From: Actinomycetales bacterium Ga0077552
GTDB taxonomy: Bacteria; Actinomycetota; Actinomycetes; Actinomycetales; Microbacteriaceae
Assembly (NCBI GenBank): GCA_001464255.1
Contig: LNFD01000359.1
Location: 1 to 5,539, forward strand
Length of the DNA: 5,539 nucleotides
Direction of reading: 5' to 3'
The notes beneath the pieces are model-generated. The model worked only from the letters and a program-made list of their open reading frames with translations, ran no database searches and was not told where the DNA came from. A program made the translations under genes and the position numbers. Below, piece by piece: positions 1-5,539 of this stretch; the stretch's first letter is position 1; each line of letters starts with the position of its first letter.

Positions 1-320
1 CCCTCGGCCTTCGCGGGCGCCTTCTTCGCCGCAGCGACGGCCACTGCATCCTTCTTCGCCCCAAACACGTTCGCGACGATCTTGGCGCCATCGGCCTCGT
101 CGACGTCGGCGAGCCGGCGCGGCGCGCGGCCCTTGTGCTTGCCCAGAGCCTTCTCGATCGACTTCGCGCCGCCCTCGTCCTTCGCGTTCGCCGCGAGCCC
201 GCCGACGATCGCCGGCACGGCCACGGCGACGGCCGCTTCGGCGATGCTGCGGTCGATTCCGAGCTTGTCGGCGATGTCGCCGACGGGGATCAGCTGGATG
301 AGGCCGCTGAGGTCGTCCAT
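1..320 (-). CDS. DUF937 domain protein, N-terminal part (runs off left edge)
   Basis: This is a minus-strand reading frame that opens with ATG at 320-318 and stays open to base 1, giving 106 residues and no stop. The protein starts MDDLSGLIQLIPVGDIADKL. It then has an alanine-rich helix ending in a PAIVGGLAANAKDE segment (about residues 36-49), a KSIEKALGKH helix (53-62), and a DEADGAKIVANVFG segment (74-87). This order (short amphipathic start, 'P-x-I-V-G-G-L-x-x-N', then 'ADG-x-K-I-V-x-x-V-F-G') is what I know from the DUF937 family of small bacterial proteins, whose function is unknown. After residue 87 the sequence becomes rich in Ala, Lys and Pro (AKKD, AAAKKAPAKAE), which looks like a flexible linker or basic tail. 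There is no signal peptide. The start is supported by an AAGGAG ribosome binding site five bases upstream. The gene is transcribed away from the arginine operon, so a shared function is not implied. The family call rests on recalled pattern, not on a search. Confidence 0.8.
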   Translation of the reverse strand, partial: MDDLSGLIQLIPVGDIADKLGIDRSIAEAAVAVAVPAIVGGLAANAKDEGGAKSIEKALGKHKGRAPRRLADVDEADGAKIVANVFGAKKDAVAVAAAKKAPAKAE

Positions 321-325
321 GAGTG

Positions 326-331
326 CTCCTT
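326..331 (-). promoter_or_regulatory. Ribosome binding site of the DUF937 gene
   Basis: Read on the minus strand this is AAGGAG, followed by five bases (CACTC) and the ATG at 320-318. It is a near-consensus Shine-Dalgarno sequence at good spacing. It confirms both the strand and the start of the leftmost gene. Confidence 0.8.
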
Positions 332-351
332 CGATGCCGGGTACGCAGACG

Positions 352-365
352 CGCGATCCATCGCG
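352..365. repeat. Inverted repeat in the divergent spacer, possible operator
   Basis: The sequence CGCGAT-CC-ATCGCG is an inverted repeat with two perfect 6-base arms and a 2-base spacer. It lies in the 82-base gap between the divergent DUF937 and argC genes, about 40-50 bases before the argC start. If the candidate argC -10 element at 380-385 is right, the repeat covers the place where its -35 element would be, which suits a repressor site. It does not resemble the AT-rich ARG box bound by ArgR, so I do not assign a regulator. The arms are GC-rich and short, and chance occurrence in a high-GC genome is possible. Confidence 0.4.
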
Positions 366-375
366 TCGCTGGCTC

Positions 376-398
376 ATCGTATTGTCTGGAAGAGTTAA
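376..398. promoter_or_regulatory. AT-rich segment with candidate divergent -10 elements
   Basis: This is the only clearly AT-enriched stretch in the gap between the DUF937 gene and argC. On the plus strand TATTGT (380-385) fits the actinobacterial -10 pattern TANNNT and would place the argC transcript start near 392, leaving a leader of only about ten bases. On the minus strand TACGAT (381-376) fits the same pattern and would give the DUF937 gene a leader of roughly 50 bases. No good -35 hexamer is visible for either. The location must contain the operon promoter unless transcription enters from further left, but the exact elements are guesses. Confidence 0.35.
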
Positions 399-402
399 GG
401 GC

Positions 403-1449
403 ATGACCTATTCCGTGGCGGTCGCCGGAGCCAGCGGGTACGCGGGCGGCGAGGTGCTGCGCCTCATGGCCCAGCACCCCGAGCTCGAGGTGCGCACGGT
501 CACGGCGCACAGCAATGCGGGCCAGCCGCTCATCGACGTGCACCCCCACCTGCGCTCGCTCGCGCACCTCGAGTTCGTCGAGACGACGCCCGAGCGCCTC
601 GCCGGGCACGACATCGTCGTGCTCGCGCTGCCGCACGGCACCTCGGGCGCCATCGCCGCCCAGCTGCCGCCCGAGACGCTCGTGCTCGACTGCGGCGCCG
701 ACCACCGGCTGACGAGCGCGGCCGACTGGGCGCGCTACTACGGTGGCGAGCACCACGGGGCCTGGGCGTACGGGCTGCCCGAGCTGATCCACGCCGATGG
801 CACGCGGCAGCGCGAGCTGCTCACGGGCGCGCGGCGCATTGCGGTACCGGGCTGCAACGTCACCGCGGTGACGCTCGGCCTCGCGCCGGGCATCCGCGGC
901 GGCGTCATCGAGGCGCACGACGTCTCGGCCGTGCTCGCCGTGGGCCCGAGCGGTGCCGGCCGCTCGCTGCGCACCGACCTGCTCGCGAGCGAGCTGCTCG
1001 GGTCGGCCTCGGCCTACGGCGTCGGAGGCGTGCACCGGCACATCCCCGAGATCCTGCAGAACCTGCGCGCCGCGGGGGCCAGCGACCCGACCATCTCGTT
1101 CACGCCCGTGCTCGTGCCCATGGCCCGCGGCATCCTCGCGACCGTCACCGCGCGCCTCACCCCGGGGGCGGATGCCGCGAGCGTGCGCGAGGCCTGGGAG
1201 TCGGCGTACGCCGCCGAGCCCTTCGTGCACGTGCTGCCCGCGGGCCGCTTCCCGGCGACGGCGTCGACGGTCGGGGCCAACACGGCCCTCATGGGGCTCG
1301 CGGTCGACGACGATGCCCAGCGCGTCGTCGCCGTCGTCGCGCTCGACAACCTCGTCAAGGGCACGGCGGGCGCCGCCGTGCAGTCGCTCAACATCGCGCT
1401 CGGCCTGCCCGAAGCGCTCGGCCTGCCCGTGAACGGAGTCGCCCCGTGA
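403..1449 (+). CDS. argC: N-acetyl-gamma-glutamyl-phosphate reductase
   Basis: ArgC reduces N-acetylglutamyl phosphate to N-acetylglutamate semialdehyde with NADPH, the third step of arginine synthesis in the cytoplasm. The 348-residue product has the family's usual length. It begins MTYSVAVAGASGYAGGE, with the Rossmann nucleotide-binding loop GASGYAG at residues 9-15. The catalytic cysteine is Cys151 in PGCNVTAV, and the conserved HRH (211-213) followed by IPEI supplies the catalytic histidine. The C-terminal DNLVKGTAGAAVQ (315-327) is the conserved cofactor-side segment. The frame is open back to base 82, but the upstream part lies antisense to the DUF937 gene and is not ArgC-like, so the ATG at 403 is the start. 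A GGAAGAG at 388-394, eight bases before it, can serve as the ribosome binding site. It is the first gene of the operon, and its stop overlaps the argJ start by four bases (GTGA). Confidence 0.97.
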   Translation: MTYSVAVAGASGYAGGEVLRLMAQHPELEVRTVTAHSNAGQPLIDVHPHLRSLAHLEFVETTPERLAGHDIVVLALPHGTSGAIAAQLPPETLVLDCGADHRLTSAADWARYYGGEHHGAWAYGLPELIHADGTRQRELLTGARRIAVPGCNVTAVTLGLAPGIRGGVIEAHDVSAVLAVGPSGAGRSLRTDLLASELLGSASAYGVGGVHRHIPEILQNLRAAGASDPTISFTPVLVPMARGILATVTARLTPGADAASVREAWESAYAAEPFVHVLPAGRFPATASTVGANTALMGLAVDDDAQRVVAVVALDNLVKGTAGAAVQSLNIALGLPEALGLPVNGVAP

Positions 1450-2594
1450 GTGTCACCGCCCCCGCCGGCTTCGAGGCCGCCGGAGTCGCCGCCGGCCTGA
1501 AGGCGAGCGGCGCCGCCGACCTCGCTCTCGTCGTCAACCGCGGGCCCTCCCGCGCCGCGGCGGCCGTCTTCACGAGCAACCGCGCCAAGGCCAATCCGAT
1601 CCTCTGGTCGCAGCAGGTCATCGCCGATGGCGAGGTCGCCGCGATCGTGCTCAACTCGGGCGGCGCCAACTGCTTCACGGGGGCCGAGGGCTTCCAGACG
1701 ACCCACGCGACCGCCGAGGCCGTCGCCGAGGCCCTGCAGGTGGGTGCCGGAGACGTGCTCGTCTGCTCGACGGGCCTCATCGGCGTGCAGATCGACCGCG
1801 ACGCCCTGCTCGCCGGGGTCGCCGCGGCGGCCTCGGGCCTCGGCCCGCACGGCGAGGCGGCCGCCCGCGCGATCATGACCACCGATTCGGTGCCGAAGAC
1901 GGTCGTCGTCGAGGGCCCTGGGTACACGATCGGCGGCATGGCGAAGGGGGCCGGGATGCTCGCCCCGGGTCTCGCCACGATGCTCGTCGTGCTCACCACC
2001 GACGCCGACCTGCCCGCCGCCGAGCTCGATACGGCGCTCCGCGCCGCCACGCGCGTGAGCTTCGACCGCCTCGACTCCGACGGCTGCATGTCGACCAACG
2101 ACCAGGTGACGCTCATGGCGAGCGGAGCATCCGGCATCACCCCCGAGACCGACGAGTTCACGCTGCTGCTCGTGGACGCGTGCATGTCGCTCGCCCGGCA
2201 GCTGCAGGCCGACGCCGAGGGGGCGAGCCACGACATCCAGATCCATGTGCGCGGCGCCGCGACGGAGGACGACGCGGTCGAGGTGGGCCGCTCGATCGCC
2301 CGCAACAACCTGTTCAAGGCCGCGGTGTTCGGCAACGACCCCAACTGGGGTCGCGTGCTCGCCGCGATCGGCACGACGAGCGCGCCCTTCGACCCCTACG
2401 CGGTCGACGTGACGATGAACGGCGTGCGCGTGTGCCATGCGGGGGCGCCCGACCGCCCGCGCGACGAGGTCGACCTGAGCCCGCGCCTCCTCATGCTCGA
2501 GGTCGAGCTGCACGCGGGCGACGCCGCCGCCATGATCCTCACCAACGACCTCACGCACGACTACGTGCACGAGAACAGCGCCTACGCGAGCTAG
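1446..2594 (+). CDS. argJ: Bifunctional glutamate N-acetyltransferase/ornithine acetyltransferase
   Basis: ArgJ moves the acetyl group from N-acetylornithine to glutamate. This releases ornithine and regenerates N-acetylglutamate, making the pathway cyclic. Many members also use acetyl-CoA for the first acetylation. The 382-residue protein has normal length. The precursor cuts itself within the conserved MAKGAGMLAPGLATML segment (165-180), and Thr178 is the expected new N-terminal nucleophile of the beta chain. Other family marks are STG (108-110, oxyanion region), MTTDSVPK (144-151), DSDGCMSTNDQ (210-220), GNDPNWGR (296-303) and the NSAYAS C terminus (377-382). The start is GTG, preceded by GGAG at 1435-1438 with seven bases of spacing inside the end of argC. 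The GTGA overlap suggests translational coupling to argC. Whether this enzyme is mono- or bifunctional cannot be read from the sequence. I use the bifunctional name because it is usual in actinobacteria. Confidence 0.96.
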   Translation: MSVTAPAGFEAAGVAAGLKASGAADLALVVNRGPSRAAAAVFTSNRAKANPILWSQQVIADGEVAAIVLNSGGANCFTGAEGFQTTHATAEAVAEALQVGAGDVLVCSTGLIGVQIDRDALLAGVAAAASGLGPHGEAAARAIMTTDSVPKTVVVEGPGYTIGGMAKGAGMLAPGLATMLVVLTTDADLPAAELDTALRAATRVSFDRLDSDGCMSTNDQVTLMASGASGITPETDEFTLLLVDACMSLARQLQADAEGASHDIQIHVRGAATEDDAVEVGRSIARNNLFKAAVFGNDPNWGRVLAAIGTTSAPFDPYAVDVTMNGVRVCHAGAPDRPRDEVDLSPRLLMLEVELHAGDAAAMILTNDLTHDYVHENSAYAS

Positions 2595-2599
2595 GGCCC

Positions 2600-3514
2600 A
2601 TGAGCGAACTGAGAGACCCCGCGACCGTCGCCGACGACCACGCCCAGGCGGCCGTCAAGGCCGCGACCCTCATCGAGTCGCTGCCGTGGCTGCAGCGGTT
2701 CCGCGATCGCATCGTCGTGATCAAGTTCGGCGGCAACGCCATGGTGAGCGACGAGCTGCAGCGCGCCTTCGCGCAAGACATGGTCTACCTGCGCACCGTG
2801 GGGCTGCGACCTGTCGTCGTGCACGGCGGGGGCCCGCAGATCTCGGCGATGCTCGAGAAGTTCGGCATCGCGAGCGAGTTCCGCGGCGGCTACCGGGTGA
2901 CGAGCCCCGAGGCGATGGAGGTCGTGCGCATGGTGCTCACGGGCCAGATCAGCCGCTCGCTCGTGAGCCTCATCAACGAGCACGGCCCGTTCGCTGCCGC
3001 GATCTCGGGGGAGGACGCGGGGCTCTTCCGCGGCCGCCGCCGGGGCGTCGTGGTCGACGGGATCGAGGTCGACCTCGGGCTCGTCGGCGATGTCGTGGGG
3101 GTCGAGCCCGCCGCGGTGCTCGCGCAGATCGATGCGGGGCGCATCCCCGTCGTCTCGTCGATCGCGCCCGACGGCGACGCCCCCGGCCAGAGCCTCAACG
3201 TCAACGCCGACTCGGCCGCCGCGGCGCTCGCCGTGGCACTGCGCGCCGAGAAGCTCGTGATCCTCACCGACGTCGCGGGGCTCTACCGCGACTGGCCCGA
3301 CACCTCCTCGCTCGTCTCGAGCATCGACGCCGACGAGCTGCGGGGGCTACTGCCGCGGCTCGAGTCGGGCATGATCCCGAAGATGGCCGCGTGCCTCGAG
3401 GCGGTCGACGGCGGTGTCGGCAAGGCGGCGATCATCGACGGCCGCGTGCCGCACTCGATCCTGCTCGAGATCTTCACGCAGGAGGGCATCGGAACGGAGG
3501 TCACAAGCGCATGA
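2600..3514 (+). CDS. argB: Acetylglutamate kinase
   Basis: ArgB phosphorylates the gamma-carboxyl of N-acetylglutamate with ATP, the second step and usual control point of the pathway. The product has 304 residues and an amino acid kinase fold. Lys42 lies in IKFGGNAM (41-48), and the glycine loop VHGGGPQIS is at 74-82. Substrate residues include Arg99 in GGYRVT, NVNAD at 200-204, and Lys261 in GMIPKM. About 35 residues precede the kinase core and include the helix ATLIESLPWLQRF (22-34). Together with the C-terminal HSILLEIFTQEGIGTE (285-300), this is the signature of hexameric, arginine-inhibited enzymes, so feedback inhibition is likely. It is the only gene of the operon that does not overlap its upstream neighbour: five bases separate it from the argJ stop. 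Its ribosome binding site is poor (AGGG at 2593-2596, three bases from ATG). The next in-frame Met is residue 48, inside the core, so no better ATG exists. Confidence 0.97.
   Translation: MSELRDPATVADDHAQAAVKAATLIESLPWLQRFRDRIVVIKFGGNAMVSDELQRAFAQDMVYLRTVGLRPVVVHGGGPQISAMLEKFGIASEFRGGYRVTSPEAMEVVRMVLTGQISRSLVSLINEHGPFAAAISGEDAGLFRGRRRGVVVDGIEVDLGLVGDVVGVEPAAVLAQIDAGRIPVVSSIAPDGDAPGQSLNVNADSAAAALAVALRAEKLVILTDVAGLYRDWPDTSSLVSSIDADELRGLLPRLESGMIPKMAACLEAVDGGVGKAAIIDGRVPHSILLEIFTQEGIGTEVTSA
3496..3501 (+). promoter_or_regulatory. Strong ribosome binding site of argD inside argB
   Basis: GGAGGT lies within the last codons of argB, nine bases before the argD ATG. It is the best Shine-Dalgarno match in the operon and fixes the argD start at 3511. 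The other junctions have weaker sites: GGAG for argJ, AGGG for argB and GGAAG for argF. Confidence 0.75.
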
Positions 3515-4725
3515 TCACCGGCCCCGAAACGGATGCCGTGCGCGCGCGGTTCGCGCACGTCGCGATGCGCTCCGCCCCGGCCCCGATGGCCGTGCTCGAC
3601 CACGGGCGGGGGGCTCTCGTGTGGGATGTCGACGGCCGCGAGTACCTCGACTTCCTCGCCGGCATCGCCGTCAACGCGCTCGGCCACGCGCACCCCGTCA
3701 TCGTCGAGGCGCTCGCCGCGCAGGCGGGCCGGCTCGTGCACGTCAGCAACTACTTCACGACGCCGCAGGCCGTCGCCTTCGCCGAGCGGCTCGTGCGGCT
3801 CACGGGGTTCGGCGAGACCGGCCGGGTGTATCCGGCGAACTCGGGCGCCGAGGCGATCGAGGCGGCGCTCAAGCTCGCCCGACGCACGGGCCGGCCGCGC
3901 ATCCTCGCCTTCGAGCAGGGCTTCCACGGCCGCACGATGGGCGCCCTCGCCCTCACGGGCAAGCCCGCGCTGCGCACGCCCTTCGAGCCCATGGTGCCGG
4001 GCGTCGAGCACCTGCCGACCGACCTCGCCGCCCTCGAGGCCGCGATGGGGCCGGATGTCGCGGCCCTCGTGCTCGAACCCGTCAAGGGCGAGGCCGGGGT
4101 CGTGCCGTTGCCGCCCGGGTTCCTCGCCGAGGCGCGGCGGCTGACGCGCGAGCACGGGGCCCTCCTGATCGTCGACGAGATCCAGACCGGTGCGGGGCGC
4201 ACGGGCGACTGGTTCGCCTTCCAGCACGACCTGACCGGTGACGATCTGCCTGACGCCGTCGTCGTCGCCAAGGGCATCGGCGGGGGAGTGCCCGTCGGGG
4301 CGCTCGTCACGCGCGGCGCGGCGAGCGACCTCTTCACGCTCGGCCAGCACGGCTCGACCTTCGGCGGCAATCCCCTCGCGACGGGGGTCGCCGACGCCGT
4401 GCTCGCCGAGATCGAGCGGGCCGACCTCGTGAGCAATGCGGCGCGACGCGGCGAGCAGCTGCGGCAGGGCATCCTGGGCCTGGGCTCGCCCCTCGTCGCC
4501 GAGGTGCGCGGCCGCGGGCTGCTGCTCGGCGTCGGGCTCACCGCCCCGGTCGCCCCGCGCATCGTCGCCGAAGCGCTCGATCGCGGGCTCATCATCAACG
4601 CCGCGAACGACGAGAGCATCCGCCTCGCGCCGCCGCTCATCATCGGCGATGCTGAGATCGACCGGTTCCTGACCCTGTTCGCCGCGAGCCTCACGGCCGC
4701 CCAGCTGGAAGTCGTCTCCCCATGA
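3511..4725 (+). CDS. argD: Acetylornithine aminotransferase (class III, PLP-dependent)
   Basis: ArgD converts N-acetylglutamate semialdehyde and glutamate into N-acetylornithine and 2-oxoglutarate. In some bacteria the same enzyme also serves lysine synthesis as succinyl-diaminopimelate aminotransferase. The 404-residue protein has the usual length and the class III aminotransferase motifs in order: DGREYLDFLAGIAVNALGH (41-59), NSGAEAIEAALKLAR (110-124), FHGRTMGALALTGK (138-151), IVDEIQTGAGRTG (220-232, with Asp222 facing the PLP ring nitrogen), VVAKGIGGGVPVGA (251-264, with Lys254 as the Schiff-base lysine) and HGSTFGGNPLA (280-290). Where many ArgD proteins have NSGAEANEA, this one has Ile for Asn. 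That is a tolerated position and not a catalytic loss. The ATG overlaps the argB stop by four bases (ATGA), and the argD stop overlaps the argF start in the same way. The context settles the choice among related aminotransferases. Confidence 0.96.
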   Translation: MITGPETDAVRARFAHVAMRSAPAPMAVLDHGRGALVWDVDGREYLDFLAGIAVNALGHAHPVIVEALAAQAGRLVHVSNYFTTPQAVAFAERLVRLTGFGETGRVYPANSGAEAIEAALKLARRTGRPRILAFEQGFHGRTMGALALTGKPALRTPFEPMVPGVEHLPTDLAALEAAMGPDVAALVLEPVKGEAGVVPLPPGFLAEARRLTREHGALLIVDEIQTGAGRTGDWFAFQHDLTGDDLPDAVVVAKGIGGGVPVGALVTRGAASDLFTLGQHGSTFGGNPLATGVADAVLAEIERADLVSNAARRGEQLRQGILGLGSPLVAEVRGRGLLLGVGLTAPVAPRIVAEALDRGLIINAANDESIRLAPPLIIGDAEIDRFLTLFAASLTAAQLEVVSP

Positions 4726-5539
4726 CCGCACACGCCCCCGCCGCCCGGCACTTCCTGCGCGACGACGACATCACTCCCGCCGAGCAGGCCGAGATTCTCG
4801 ACCTCGCGGTGCGCATCAAGGCCGACCGCTGGGCGCGCACGCCGCTCGCGGGCCCGCAGACCGTCGCCGTCATCTTCGACAAGTCGTCGACCCGTACGCG
4901 CGTGAGCTTCGCGGTCGGCATTGCCGACCTCGGCGGGGTGCCGCTCATCATCTCGACGGCGAGCAGCCAGCTCGGCGGCAAGGAGACCCCGAGCGACACG
5001 GCCCGCGTGCTCGAGCGCATGGTCGCGGCGATCGTCTGGCGCACCTATGCGCAGTCCGGCCTCGAAGAGATGGCCGCGGGCACGACGGTGCCGGTCGTCA
5101 ACGCCCTGAGCGACGACTTCCACCCCTGCCAGCTGCTCGCCGACCTGCTGACGATCCGCGAGCATCGCGGCGACCTCGCGGGGCTCACGGTGGCGTTCCT
5201 CGGCGACGGCGCGAGCAACATGGCGCAGTCGTACCTGCTCGCGGGCGCGACCGCGGGCATGCACGTGCGCGTCGCGGCCCCCGAGTCCTTCGCCCCGAGC
5301 GCCGCGGTGGTCGCCGACGCCGAGCGCCGCGCGGCCGAGACCGGCGGCTCGATCACCGTCACGACCGATCCGGTCGCCGCGGTGACGGGCGCCGATGTCG
5401 TCGTGACCGACACGTGGGTCTCGATGGGCAAGGAGGACGAGAAGGCCCACCGCGTCGCGACGTTCGGCGCCTACCGCGTCGACCCCGCGATGATGGCGCA
5501 CGCCAAGCCTGACGCGCTCTTCCTGCACTGCCTGCCCGC
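4722..5539 (+). CDS. argF: Ornithine carbamoyltransferase, N-terminal 272 residues (runs off right edge)
   Basis: ArgF joins carbamoyl phosphate and ornithine to give citrulline. The frame starts with ATG at 4722 inside the argD stop (ATGA) and is open to the end of the window, giving 272 complete residues of an expected 305-320. The carbamoyl phosphate loop is STRTR (56-60), followed by the 80s-type segment SSQLGGKET (81-89), a WRT at 106-108 and HPCQ (134-137). The ornithine side shows FLGDGASNMAQS (159-170), DTWVSMG (230-236, the Asp and SMG loop that separate ornithine from aspartate transcarbamoylases) and FLHCLP (267-272), where the window ends. The missing part should contain the HRG and the C-terminal helix. 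The upstream GGAAG at 4707-4711, ten bases from ATG, is a modest ribosome binding site, so translation probably depends on coupling to argD. In related operons argR, argG and argH come next. Confidence 0.96.
   Translation, partial: MTAHAPAARHFLRDDDITPAEQAEILDLAVRIKADRWARTPLAGPQTVAVIFDKSSTRTRVSFAVGIADLGGVPLIISTASSQLGGKETPSDTARVLERMVAAIVWRTYAQSGLEEMAAGTTVPVVNALSDDFHPCQLLADLLTIREHRGDLAGLTVAFLGDGASNMAQSYLLAGATAGMHVRVAAPESFAPSAAVVADAERRAAETGGSITVTTDPVAAVTGADVVVTDTWVSMGKEDEKAHRVATFGAYRVDPAMMAHAKPDALFLHCLP

Noticed and set aside
110..126. Local clusters of GC-rich repeats such as GGCGCGCGGC, considered as terminators or hairpins
   Set aside because: They fall within coding sequence and lack a following T-run. 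Such strings are expected throughout a genome of this composition.
135..398. Short plus-strand frame ending just before argC, considered as an arginine leader peptide
   Set aside because: It is 87 codons long, lies mostly antisense to the DUF937 gene, shows no run of arginine codons next to a terminator-like hairpin, and has no supporting ribosome binding site that I can see.
82..402. In-frame upstream extension of argC back to an ATG at 82
   Set aside because: The extra 107 residues lie antisense to the DUF937 gene, have no similarity to ArgC, and the true protein starts with the typical MTYSVAVAGASGYAGGE at 403.
1014..2570. Long open frame on the minus strand (518 codons) antisense to argC and argJ
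   Set aside because: The plus strand here encodes two unmistakable conserved enzymes. The antisense product is a compositionally biased Arg/Gly/Val/His/Asp-rich string with no recognisable motif, as expected from a very high-GC gene read backwards.
2180..2599. In-frame upstream extension of argB into argJ
   Set aside because: It is an Arg-rich out-of-frame reading of argJ. The conserved ArgB N-terminal helix follows the ATG at 2600.
2686..3510. In-frame upstream extension of argD through argB
   Set aside because: It is an Arg-rich shadow of argB. The strong GGAGGT at 3496-3501 and the class III aminotransferase N terminus fix the start at 3511.
3283..5528. Two long overlapping minus-strand open frames (482 codons at 3283-4731 and 592 codons at 3750-5528) opposite argB, argD and argF
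   Set aside because: Stop codons are rare on the antisense strand at this GC content. The products are low-complexity, overlap each other, and sit opposite intact plus-strand arg genes.
403..5539. GAT codons for Asp appear often before a codon starting with G (for example GGATGCC), considered as a hidden motif
   Set aside because: By hand count about 11 of 17 GAT codons in the arg genes precede G. G-starting codons are very common here, so without a genome-wide test this is not distinguishable from ordinary codon context.

Overview
This window is a high-GC stretch holding most of an arginine biosynthesis operon. The codons are strongly G/C-ending, genes overlap by four bases, and the gene order is argC-argJ-argB-argD-argF. 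That order is the standard actinobacterial arrangement. The sequence style (very high GC, and an ArgJ-based cyclic acetyl pathway) fits a member of the Actinomycetota. Microbacteriaceae is my best guess, from the feel of the protein sequences and not from any search.

Layout. Positions 1-320 (minus strand) hold the N-terminal 106 residues of a small DUF937-type protein of unknown function that runs off the left edge. Positions 321-402 are an 82-base divergent spacer, the only non-coding stretch of note. It contains the ribosome binding site of the DUF937 gene, a perfect-arm inverted repeat at 352-365 and a locally AT-rich stretch that may hold overlapping promoters. From 403 to the right edge the plus strand is coding almost without a break: argC (403-1449), argJ (1446-2594), argB (2600-3514), argD (3511-4725) and argF (4722 to beyond 5539, cut by the window end).

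The five enzymes carry glutamate to citrulline. ArgJ makes N-acetylglutamate and recycles the acetyl group from acetylornithine. ArgB phosphorylates N-acetylglutamate, ArgC reduces the acyl phosphate to the semialdehyde, ArgD transaminates it to N-acetylornithine, ArgJ releases ornithine, and ArgF carbamoylates ornithine to citrulline. The last two steps (argG, argH) and the regulator argR usually follow argF in such operons but lie outside this window. All catalytic motifs I could check are intact. ArgB has the N-terminal helix and C-terminal signature of the arginine-inhibited type.

I see no mobile element, CRISPR array, RNA gene or intrinsic terminator. I also see no convincing sign of an undescribed system. 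The items most worth a second look are the palindrome in the divergent spacer, the absence of a classical ARG box there, and the lysine/alanine-rich tail of the DUF937 protein.
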